A stretch of 23,877 nt of DNA from Didymodactylos carnosus. Taxonomy: Eukaryota; Rotifera; Eurotatoria; Philodinida; Philodinidae. The stretch lies in contig CAJNOQ010002532.1 of NCBI GenBank assembly GCA_905250885.1, positions 1-23,877 of the forward strand. Reading direction: 5' to 3'. The position numbers and the translations under genes are program-made. Shown here piece by piece: positions 10,671-18,818 of the stretch. How positions within the stretch are numbered: position 1 is the first letter of the stretch; each line of letters opens with the position of its first letter. Under the pieces are notes generated by a model, which worked only from the letters and a program-made list of their open reading frames with translations, searched no databases and had not been told where the DNA came from.

Positions 10671-10800
10671 CCATCGCCGGCTACAAAGAAAGTTGAATCT
10701 TGTGGTGGCAATGCTTGTCCCACGTGTGACAAGTGCCGTGATTGGTATCGCAGCGGCAGCCGTTGGCAGAAACGTTCTGATGCGACTTGTTCTGGTACTA
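10671..10800 (+). CDS. Possible small cysteine-containing exon
   Basis: After a TTTCATTTAG acceptor-like site the frame reads TKKVESCGGNACPTCDKCRD, then WYRSGSRWQKRSDATC. The spacing C-x4-C-x2-C-x2-C suggests metal binding or disulphides. The segment has balanced codon use, unlike the T-periodic tract it runs into, which may be intron or repeat. I do not recognise the family; a plus-strand start at 10617 is possible but unsupported. Confidence 0.3.
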
Positions 10801-10990
10801 CTCGTACTGATACTGATGGTCATCCTGATGGTGGTGGTTCTACTCGTACTTATGTTTATAATCATGGTCGTGCTACTGGTTGGGATACTACTGGTACTAC
10901 TTCTACTCGTGATGATCATGGTGGTCGTTATGGTCGTGGTGTTTACACTGTTACTCGTGGTACTGCTGATACTTCCAGTGGTCATACTGG
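10795..10990 (+). repeat. Period-3 tract with T at nearly every third base
   Basis: Read in triplets, almost every triplet is GGT, ACT, CGT, GAT, CAT, GTT, TAT or TCT. A fixed T every third base makes three of the six frames free of stops automatically. That explains the long overlapping frames here: a Gly/Thr/Arg/Asp-rich one and a Leu/Val/Met-rich one on plus, and a Thr/Ser/Ile-rich one on minus. It is probably a degenerate trinucleotide repeat rather than a gene. Confidence 0.65.
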
Positions 10991-11070
10991 TTTATGCGCA
11001 TGTAAAATCGAATAAGGTAGTCGATTTCGAAAACAAATGTAAATATTTATTCAATTATTATTTTAGGTGA

Positions 11071-11825
11071 TACGATATAGAGAGATGGAAAACGGGCGGT
11101 TGACCGAAGAGTATTCAGGTTTTGAATTACCGAGAGTAACAATCACGCTATATTTGCAGTTTTTTGTTACATATTTCTTCTGTTAACTCCTCTTTTTCTC
11201 TCTATTCATTCCTCTCTATCCAAACGTCCAAATAATTCCCGTTCTCACCAATACCATCGCCTTGAGTACTCAACACGTGGAATCGAAGAACAGAACAAGC
11301 CCGAGTGATCGAATGGAACTAGAAAGGAAGAACAAACATCCATATGACAGCAGATCATAGTCTTGACATAACACTCTCCCCTCTTGAGCGTGAGGGTGAT
11401 TCAGAGAAGCCATGACTGGTTTCGGCCTTACTCAAGGGTCTCATCAGATGGCTTAGATCGAATCAATAACAGAATTTCATTCAAATGATCATAAAGATCA
11501 CAAATAAGAATTTGTAATAAAAGCAATCACTTAGTCAATTGCGAGATCAAAAGATCAAGCAATACTAAGTATAGTTCACACAGCACGCAAAAAATGTAGT
11601 CATCGTGTGAATAGAATTGTGCACTTTAATATAAAATGTAACCGTGACATCCATTCAATACATCGTATAAAATATCTCGGAAAAATATGAACATGTAAAC
11701 ATGAACAATATTTCTAACTCAAAGACGAGATTCAGTCAAGAAAGAGAGAGATTACGGTTGCTTTAAAATACAACTGACTAAAAACTAACAAAACCGAGTT
11801 TTTCTTATCTTCTCTCGAAACTTAT
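11071..11825. other. No recognised gene
   Basis: No protein-like frame is visible. The stretch around 11360-11400 (GACATAACACTCTCCCCTC) faintly resembles retrotransposon internal-end sequence, but I found no matching LTR, so nothing is called. Confidence 0.4.
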
Positions 11826-11969
11826 AGCGTCACTCCTTCAAAAATCACAGCAAATGTATCAGTGAATCGGATTCTCACTCGGCGAGACGATCAACCATCG
11901 CCCACCGTACTCGTCGACATTTTGACAGAGGATCTGACCGGCTTTGTGTTCAGCGAAGTAAAAGTACAG
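11826..11969 (-). pseudogene. Truncated 3' copy of the bacterial-type secreted-protein gene
   Basis: This 144-bp block aligns without gaps to 14066-14209, with six differences (about 96 percent). On the minus strand it keeps the frame: LYFYFAEHKAGQILCQNV, then DEYGGRWLIVSPSENPIH, then stop (TGA here, TAA in the full gene). The N-terminal 170 or so residues are absent, because similarity stops abruptly at 11969. It is a fragment left by a duplication or a rearranged paralogue. Confidence 0.85.
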
Positions 11970-12333
11970 AAATCAAGGTTATTCGACACGTCTTTCATCA
12001 AATATAACTTTTACAAATTTGACGTTTAACTGAAAAAAGCCAGTTTTCAGCAGCTAGAATTTTGGATATAACTTTTCTCCAAGATAGCTAGAGAGCTGTG
12101 GTTTTCGCCATTGGATTCAGCAACGAAAACTGTACCGAAAAGGGTGTTTTTTTATAACTGGCGATACTAGTCGATGTAATGACTGAAGGCTCTTTATGCA
12201 TTTACACTACAGCGATTCGTGTTTTCTTGGAAAAAAAAACACCGTAGTAAACTCTGCAACAAATAATCGGAATAATCGGAAAAAACGCAGTTTAGTTATT
12301 AGATATTGTACATTTTGAGTTGTTTTCTCGAAT

Positions 12334-12441
12334 TCATTTATTACGAACGGTATCAGCAACAGCACCACCTGCGAAACCAAGTTTAGTTTCTAACGCGGCT
12401 CCCAGAACAGCACCAACAGGACCACCAACTAAACCATTGAA
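12334..12441 (-). CDS. Last exon of a small glycine-rich protein
   Basis: After a polypyrimidine tract and TTTTCAG the minus strand reads FNGLVGGPVGAVLGAALETK, then LGFAGGAVADTVRNK, TGA at 12334-12336. The regular Gly and small-residue spacing resembles a glycine-zipper membrane segment; the function is unknown. A possible 36-nt intron (GTAAAA to CAG, 12477-12442) precedes it, but upstream sequence immediately becomes the inverted copy of this same exon, so the 5' part of the gene is missing and the exon is probably a relic. Confidence 0.55.
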   Translation of the reverse strand, partial: FNGLVGGPVGAVLGAALETKLGFAGGAVADTVRNK

Positions 12442-12478
12442 CTGAAAACCCAAAAGTCAGCAAAGACAAAATTTTACA

Positions 12479-12523
12479 GGTTTCACAGGTGGTGCTGTTG
12501 CTGATACCGTTCGTAATAAATGA
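12479..12523 (+). pseudogene. Inverted duplicate of the glycine-rich gene's C-terminal codons
   Basis: The plus strand reads GFTGGAVADTVRNK then TGA, the same as the minus-strand exon except Ala to Thr. It is the coding part of the right arm of the 110-bp inverted repeat and lacks everything upstream. Confidence 0.8.
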
Positions 12524-12929
12524 ATTCGAGAAAACAACTCAAAATGTACAATATCTAATAACTAAACTGCGTTTTTTCCGATTATTCCAGCGTATTTTTT
12601 TTGTCAACCTATCCTGAAAATTTCTAATTTTGCTAATAAATCTTTTCAGTATTTAAGTTAGAAGTTTAGCGATGTCTTTAAGGAATAATGGAATAATTTA
12701 TTAGACTATGGGTTTTTATAGAGTCTTAAAAGGAGATTATGTTTAAACGAGAGTCAAAATACGCTCAGATTTCAAAGTAAACTCACACTACAGGTTTAGT
12801 TTAACCGCAGCGAGCACTTTCACTTCTAGGTTGTACACCTTACAGTTCGCGGACTTATTTCTTGTAAGGGGCAGATGAGAAACTGGTAACTGTTTTACAA
12901 CGGCTATATTTTGTTTATTAAAATGAATC

Positions 12930-12961
12930 GACGTTTCGAGTTCACTAGAACTCATTATCAA
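12930..12961 (-). ncRNA. Degenerate hammerhead-like motif of the Penelope-like element
   Basis: The minus strand reads TTGATAA in place of CTGATGA, one T, then a perfect 6-bp stem GAGTTC-TAGT-GAACTC, then GAAA and CGTC (a minimal stem III plus the GUC cleavage-site triplet). The stem II, GAAA and CGTC parts are textbook; the first core box has mutations, so it is probably inactive. It lies just 3' of the endonuclease frame. Confidence 0.6.
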
Positions 12962-13034
12962 GAGTAACTCAATACACAAATTAGAGTGAAAAATGAGTAG
13001 ATTCAAAACAGAGTGCTGAAAGTTTATTTTGTTA

Positions 13035-13984
13035 CTATGGTAGATTTTTCGTTTTTTCTTTGTGTTTTCCACCTTCCTTCTTTGGAATACCTTCTGGATA
13101 GATGAGTAAGGGGACAGATCTAACATTTAGATTTAGTTTAGGGCTTAAGTGTTTGATAGCTAAAGCTTCTTTTAGTAGTAATCGATAAGTGAATAATCTT
13201 TTCCAATTAGTCCAGTCTATTGTATGATGATTATTATTTTGATGTTTGGCTACGATTATTTTAAGTTTTTGATTGAAATATAATTTAGGTATTGGTGGTG
13301 GTGGATTTGCTTCTGATCATTTTGTCGTTGGTGATATTGAATTTATTTTAATGCCAAGATCATGTGTGTCTAAGTGTATTATTTCTGGATCATTGATTAT
13401 ATCAAGGAGTTTATTTTTCAATGCTGTATTTTGAATGAAAATATTATTATTATTACTAGTTATGGTGGATGGCGGTAAGGATGAGGTTGGCAGATGTGAT
13501 GACGTTATGTTAGTTGGTGCACCATGCTCTTTAAACCGTCTAATAGTTTGTCGTATGGTTTTTCCAATGTAAGTATCTGAACAATTTTTACATTGTAAAT
13601 GATAGACTACACCAGACTGCAATTGAAGTGACATGGGATCTTTTATCTGATAATTACTTTTGATTGCGGGTGGCGGTCTTAGGACAGCACGCAGTACTTT
13701 CTGTGGATCATATTGTTTTGTGAATGTACGTAATTTATTAATAGATGTATAGCTGAGTTGACCAGTATATGGGACTACCACATAAGCATATTTTATTTTT
13801 TCTGCTGTTTGTGTGCTATTGTCCGGTGATCGGTTCAAAGTTTGTGTTTTATTAATAAGTTAAGAATAGTTAGAATTTTGGATAATGATGCATTTTTATG
13901 AACCATGGTGAATGAATCATCAACAAATCTGTACCATCGTTTAATACCTGCCTGGTAAAGTTTGGTTACCAGTTCGCGGACTGC
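13035..13984 (-). pseudogene. Penelope RT remnant and GIY-YIG endonuclease
   Basis: RT part (13984-13835): RELVTKLYQAGIKRWYRF then VDDSF, the YVDD-type catalytic motif. It ends at TGA, and the next part is in another frame. Endonuclease part (from about 13838): a linker (YAYVVVPYTG, LRTFTKQYDPQKVLRAVLRP), then GVVYHLQCKNC, DTYIGKT and RRFKEH (GIY, YIG, Arg and His positions, with the CxxC pair), then a Ser/Thr/Asn-rich insertion. TGA at 13317-13319 interrupts it. In the same frame beyond it lie AKHQNNNHHTIDW and LLLKEALAIKHL, the C-terminal half of the nuclease with its H-x-IDW block, ending at 13035. About 130 residues expected between the VDD motif and the linker are missing. The element is therefore inactive through a deletion, a frameshift and a nonsense codon. 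Confidence 0.85.
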
Positions 13985-14098
13985 CTAGAGAGGGTGAGGA
14001 TGACTCCATGGGAAGTGTCCGAGGAGTAGCTATTTTTCGAAAAAGTCGGCTAGGGCAGCATCCAAAGCGTCACTCTTTCAAAAATCACAGCAAATGTA

Positions 14099-14725
14099 TT
14101 AGTGAATCGGATTCCCACTCGACGAGACGATCAACCATCGCCCACCGTACTCCTCGACATTTTGACAGAGGATCTGACCGGCTTTGTGTTCAGCGAAGTA
14201 AAAGTATAGGGGATATCCAGCGAACGTGACTTGATGGAGACCACCCCTGCGTAGTGTCGTACCAAGCGTCGAAGAGTCGAGATCGCGCTGCACGTGGGGC
14301 CTCCCGTACGTAATGAACGGTGGCCATGACTTAGCGCAGACACCGTAACAGGTACTATTGGCAGCCTTGTCATGACCGAATAAGTACAGCGTGTGTCCTG
14401 TTCCGTCTACAAGGATTGATCCGTAGCGGCTGGAATGAACGCGGAGTATGGCGCCGGATACATTCGTGCGAATCGTGCTTGTGGGCAGGACTATCTTGGA
14501 TCGCCCAGACTTAGATGCTTTTATTATGCTATTTTTAGGATCAATACGTTGTGAAACAGTAATAACGATATCATTATCGTGGTTAACTGCGACTGGTGGA
14601 TGTGTATTACATAACTGGAGTATCGTAACAATACTCGAAATAACTAACGTTAGCCATGTTCTCAACTTTTCATTGAATGTATGGTAGTACAGATTAACTT
14701 GATTATCAATGTGTATGTTATACAT
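14099..14725 (-). CDS. Secreted Yx(F/W/Y)xxD-repeat protein of bacterial type (COG4315-like)
   Basis: An intact 208-codon, intronless frame. Residues 22-40 (RTWLTLVISSIVTILQLC) form a signal anchor or signal peptide. Residues 90-140 hold repeat 1: ILRVHSSRYGSILVDGTGHT, YLFGHD (a perfect Y-x-F-x-x-D), STCYGVCAKSWPP. Residues 165-208 hold repeat 2: VTFAGYPLYFYFAEHKAGQI, then VEEYGGRWLIVSSSGNPI. This is the layout of the bacterial secreted-repeat or lipoprotein family (COG4315, Lipoprotein_15). Function is unknown; the proteins are extracytoplasmic. Repeat 2 has Glu in place of the final Asp. The coding region, especially 14099-14470, is clearly richer in G+C than its surroundings, and no eukaryotic homologue family is known to me, so horizontal transfer from bacteria is the likeliest origin. 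The start (MYNIHIDNQ) is the first ATG; one nearer the hydrophobic segment is not available. Confidence 0.88.
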   Translation of the reverse strand: MYNIHIDNQVNLYYHTFNEKLRTWLTLVISSIVTILQLCNTHPPVAVNHDNDIVITVSQRIDPKNSIIKASKSGRSKIVLPTSTIRTNVSGAILRVHSSRYGSILVDGTGHTLYLFGHDKAANSTCYGVCAKSWPPFITYGRPHVQRDLDSSTLGTTLRRGGLHQVTFAGYPLYFYFAEHKAGQILCQNVEEYGGRWLIVSSSGNPIH

Positions 14726-14879
14726 CGAACGATCGATTAGTTACACTCCAGTAAATACTTACTCCGTTTCCGTTTCTTACTATTTATAGATACGATTTTC
14801 TTTCTGCTGTTACTTTTACTATACAATACAATAGCGATTTTGTTCAGGACGTAGTGCACTTTCGCGCTTTTCGTTAGTA
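14726..14879. other. Short spacer, likely promoter side of the secreted-protein gene
   Basis: AT-rich sequence between the gene's start codon and the LINE 3' fragment, which points the other way. No specific promoter element is identifiable. Confidence 0.3.
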
Positions 14880-15275
14880 CAGCCTCTTACAACTAGAACT
14901 TCTTTGCGAACCTCTAATCGATGTCTCTGGCAGGTTCCCTTGTTAAAACGTAAAACTACTAGATCTTCATTTTTACCAAAAACTATAAAAGAGTGGAATC
15001 AATTACCAAGAGAAGTGATTGCTGCCTTTAGTGCTCGAGCTTTTAAACGTGCATTAAAGAAACATCTTGTTTCTTACAGTAGTTAATAGTACATACTAAG
15101 CCATATTCTATTTACTGTGCCATTTTTTTCTACTGTTCAAACTGTTTTTGTTTTATATCTCTTTTTTGTTTTGTTTTTTACTGGGGATGACCTAGACAAG
15201 TTCTTTGTTGAACTTTTGTCATTACCCTGTCATTTTATTAACATCATGGACTAAAATAAAATTGATGTTTGAAAA
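14880..15275 (+). mobile_element. 3' end of a LINE (RT C-terminus and 3' UTR)
   Basis: The plus frame reads RTSLRTSNRCLWQVPLLKRK, TTRSSFLPKTIKEWNQLPRE, VIAAFSARAFKRALKKHLVS and stops at 15084-15086. The block 'R.SFlP+Ti.eWNqLP.ev..a.s..aFK+.L..hl' is the usual end of CR1/Jockey-type ORF2 proteins. A roughly 190-bp 3' region ending in ACTAAAATAAAA follows. Everything 5' of this is missing, as expected from incomplete reverse transcription. Confidence 0.8.
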
Positions 15276-16582
15276 TACAAAATGCAATCAATTCAAAAGA
15301 GAAATCACGTCAAATGGAAATTATTGAGCATACAAACCAAAAAAAGAGGAAACTGCTTCAATAAGGCTAGTCGCTTTGAAGAAACAGTGATCAGAATTCA
15401 TTTTGATTCAAGCTAAACGAGAGACAGGGTTGGCGAAAAGAGCAGAAAACCGACGATAAATATTTGGCTGTGCCTTCTAATAGCATACTTTGCCTGAACT
15501 TCGGAACTAAATGCTCAATCACTAAAGCATATTATGTTTTACTGATTGTGCAGTTCTAATATTACAAATATTATTAATTTTTTACACTAATGATAAATCG
15601 ACGATTTGAAAGCTCAGATTAATTAATAAAAATTACATAAGTTTATTATATAACTTATAATGGATTTAGCTGCAATAAATAAAATAGAAACGTTCATCAC
15701 GAAAGTATATGTTGAGTGTTTCTAATGAATCGATCAACCAATTTTATGTTTCATCCAAATTTTTCATTTTGAATTGAATGTTGGTTCAAAGTTACATAAA
15801 CGTTCAGCAATTTTTTCCAGTCTGTCTTCCTTACAGTAGTAGCGCGATCAAGGGGTATGTGAGGATAACCCTTCCCATACTTTTTGAAAATTTTTTCTCC
15901 GATTTCAAGGAAGGTTTTTACGGAGATTTCTTTTAATTATCTAGACTTTCTCTTAAAATCGAGGAAAATTTGTGTAAAATGTGAGCGTTTAGGTAAAATT
16001 AAAAAGTAATAGTTTTTCACTTATGTTAAACGTTAGGCTATGAGAGCTTCCATAAAGGACGTTGACAGAGTCAGTGTAGCTAGCGACATAAGAGAAGGAG
16101 TTATTCCATTTTATGGTTGGTTATAGAAAGAAGCAAAACAAAAATAAACAAAAAAGGGTAGCGTTATGGTTAGCCAAAGCCTGAGATTTTTCCTCCTTCG
16201 CCTGAGATGGGAAGAAGAAAATGTCCAAAAGCATACTGTATTATAATATTTTTATGCTCCAATCAAGGAAAAATTTCGAGACCTTTCTCCGATTTTAGGA
16301 TTTGCCCCGATCAGTTCCTACAAAATGTACTATGACTAATAAGGACGTACCAAATTGTTGTGAATTTATGGCTCGGAAAATGGGGCATATCGAGAACCTG
16401 ACGGACGTCTTCAACCATTTATTTATCAGACCCGATCCAGTTATTTATTACATTGTCGGTACAACTTGTTCGACTCGAAACTTGTTAGCCCGCACAAACT
16501 TTATTCGTAAGAATAAAATCACAAAACGTTAAAACCAAAAACTTCCCTCTGTACAAACAAACACTGTATATATATATTAAGA
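15276..16582. other. No recognised gene
   Basis: AT-rich, with a short open frame at 16302-16532 (+, MPRSVPTKCTMTNKDVPNCC) that matches no family I know. A short TA run at 16567-16577 precedes the hairpin pair. Confidence 0.45.
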
Positions 16583-16679
16583 AAGAATGTTGACTCAACC
16601 AGAACTGAGTCAACATTCTTGGTGGTCATGAGAGATGAAAACAGATGAAGAAAGAATGTTGACTCAGTCAACATTCTTT
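16583..16679. repeat. Two tandem perfect hairpins sharing the same stem
   Basis: Hairpin 1: arms AAGAATGTTGACTCA (16583-16597) and its reverse complement (16606-16620), 8-nt loop. Hairpin 2: AAAGAATGTTGACT (16651-16664), one central C, reverse complement (16666-16679). They are 67-68 bp apart, and the sequences after each are also alike (GGTGGTCAT and GTTGTCATC), so this is a tandem duplication of one palindromic unit. Each contains TGACTCA, the consensus of AP-1-type bZIP factors. Confidence 0.9.
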
Positions 16680-18570
16680 GTTGTCATCAGAACAGAAAAG
16701 AGGAAGAGGAAAGAATATCAGTGGCGACTGACATAACAAACTCACCTGAAAAATTAACGTATATGAATGAAGATGACGCAATTCTGGATGCAATAATTTT
16801 ATGAAGAAGTACTTTTAGTTTGTGCGCGTAACTCTTATTTAATTTGTGCTCGTCTAATGAATTTTGTATGTGATAATTTAATAATAATAGGCGTGTAACA
16901 TGAGAAAGTTGATATGGGCTAACTTTTTTCAGTCTCAACCGATTCTAACACTATCTAGTACAAGGGTTGCAGATCACGCTCTTTCTTTTGTCTAGCGGAC
17001 ACTTTTGTCCAAAATGCTCAGAAGTGGGTTTCCTAGGAAACGTCACAGTGTGCATTTTCCATACGCCAGGCAGACATGTGCTGCAGAAGCGAAAGTCTAT
17101 ATACATTTTTTTATAGGTTTTCAGATATGCTCTCTCCAATGCGTTTTCCAAAGCTCAAAGAGACTTCATCTGGGTTCTCAAGAGACCGGGTCTCGAGTAA
17201 AACATTACATAAGTATTCTAGAACTTTTTAAAGCGTATCATTGGAAAAGTAATATCTGAAAATCTATAAAACGTTGTTAGACTGTCAGACTACTTCTATA
17301 GCAGATATCAAAATTATGACTATGACCTTGTGACTGTGCTTCGACTTTAGTGTTTCGTTAGATCCAACTAGTTTTTCCTCAGAATAACCTTCTAATCGCC
17401 TATCATTCAATGCAGTTTCTTGCGCTGATTCTGAATATGTCAGTTTTATTGAATAAGAACATTTCTGAGCCGAGAAAAATGGAAAAGACCTTGAAAAAGA
17501 AATCCAGTATTTTTGAAAAACCTGCCATAAGGTTTAGAAACATTTTCACATTTTTGCGCATTTATTATAGATGGAAGACATATAGAAGAGCATTCTCTGA
17601 AAGTGTGAACGAGTTTTACCTTGGAATGTGCAGAGGGTGCTCATTTTACTAAAAGTAGCAGTATAGAAAACCATCTAGAAAAAAGTTTTATTATTTTTTT
17701 CAACAATCTTCAACGTATGAAACGAACTTTTTTTAGTTTGTATATACTAAATGTTGTGGAGATTCATAATTCACAGCCCGTTTGATTACCGGAGTCTTCA
17801 TTTTTGGGTAAACTTAACCTTTTTACCAATATTACTAATTGCAGGCGTAGCTGTTTCCCCGTGCTCCAAAACTTTTTAACAACACTTTTTATGCCATCAG
17901 ATACAGCATATCGTTAAGTATATTGTTCACTATTTGAATCGTTTAAAAATTGATTTCCATTATTTTATGTAATGTCCGCCTGGATGCATACTGTGCCGAC
18001 CCCACTAGCCAAGATATTCTGACTAGGTCAGTTTGTAGAGAATGTCAAGGGCTATCCAACAGTATAGTTACTTTGCTGTGTAGGTGTATGAAGTGTGAGA
18101 AAAAGAGCTTTTACGTATGATTTTTACGTGATCTTAGGGGTGCCGATTGGGATGATATTGCCGAAGAATTAAAGTGATTTTCGGGAACAAAAGCATCCGA
18201 TTTTACCTGAAATCGAATAGGAATCCTTTTTTTAGTACATACGAGATCATTTTTGCTTGAAACAGAGAGTGAGCCGATTCCTAATCGTATGCGGATCCCC
18301 ACTTTATATAGGTTATGTCGACTCGTGGAGCTGTCGATGTATCCTCTAAAAGCTATTAACTCAATTTTCACTGAAATATACAAAGAAAACCCCAGTGGAC
18401 ATTTTCGACGTAAAACAACCACATCTCGCGAACTGAACATCGTAGAAAAACGAAACTCATCGCAGTCCAAGAGTCCAATGTCTGCTTTCTACCGCTTCAT
18501 CCAAACGTCTCAGCCCGATTGGATGAGGTTTTGATGAGATCATTATGTAGCAGACTTCAGCGGATCCTTG
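16680..18570. other. No recognised gene
   Basis: Open frames at 16687-16938 (-), 17005-17259 (+), 17410-17652 (+) and the opposed pair 18111-18470 (-) / 18253-18534 (+) have no recognisable domains. The minus frame at 16938-16687 (MRLKKVSPYQLSHVTRLLLL) looks somewhat protein-like but cannot be assigned. Confidence 0.4.
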
Positions 18571-18804
18571 GCTCCGGAGCAGGACTGGGTAACTCCGCTG
18601 ACTTTCAACTCCAGCTCCGTCAATAAAAATCTCAACTCCCGTTCAACTCCGGTTGCTTCGCTTTTGCAAGGAAGAGTTTTCGGTTTTTAGCAGGATTTGG
18701 GTGTTTTGGGGCTTTTTGCGGCCGGAAAGCACAAAGAACTTCCGAATTCACTCGTGAATACAGCCACTCAATGCAATTGGAGTTGCCCGGTCCTGCTCCG
18801 GAGC
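18571..18804. repeat. 234-bp element with 26-bp terminal inverted repeats
   Basis: The left end GCTCCGGAGCAGGACTGGGT plus AACTCC (18571-18596) is the reverse complement, with two differences, of 18779-18804. The interior is rich in AACTCC and GGAGTTG units and is GC-richer than the flanks. It resembles a MITE or short non-autonomous repeat. No target duplication is evident. Confidence 0.6.
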
Positions 18805-18818
18805 TTTCACGACAGCAT

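Larger units (their letters stand above)
12269..12588. repeat. 110-bp near-perfect inverted repeat, 100-bp spacer
   Basis: The arms 12269-12378 and 12479-12588 are reverse complements over 110 bp with a single difference (12372 against 12485). Each arm carries the same C-terminal codons (GGAVADTVRNK, stop) and the following 3' flank, facing outward in opposite directions. A transcript across it would form a long hairpin. Confidence 0.95.
12790..14065 (-). mobile_element. 5'-truncated Penelope-like retroelement
   Basis: On the minus strand, in order: an RT catalytic block (WYRFVDDSF), a linker, a GIY-YIG endonuclease, then a hammerhead-like motif near the 3' end. RT plus C-terminal GIY-YIG is the defining layout of Penelope-like elements, and hammerhead motifs sit in their pseudo-LTRs. 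The element starts abruptly at 14065, 34 bp past the stop codon of the bacterial-type gene. The shared 3' flank with the 11826 copy also ends there, so 14065/14066 is a real junction. The 3' boundary near 12790 is approximate. Confidence 0.82.

Noticed and set aside
10693..11070. Leu/Val/Met-rich 'membrane protein' frame
   Set aside because: Its hydrophobic run is the automatic reading of a tract with T as the middle base of every codon; the same DNA gives two other stop-free low-complexity peptides.
11360..11400. Possible LTR-retrotransposon end (GACATAACACTCTCCCCTC)
   Set aside because: No second LTR copy, primer-binding site or gag/pol frame is present nearby.
12788..13126. 112-codon minus-strand ORF
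   Set aside because: It is out of frame with the endonuclease C-terminus (to 13035) and otherwise covers the element's 3' region with the hammerhead-like motif; no protein family is visible.
14131..14687. Other frames over the secreted-protein gene (14131-14373 -, 14448-14687 +, 14008-14229 +)
   Set aside because: Shadows of the 208-codon gene, caused by its higher G+C content.
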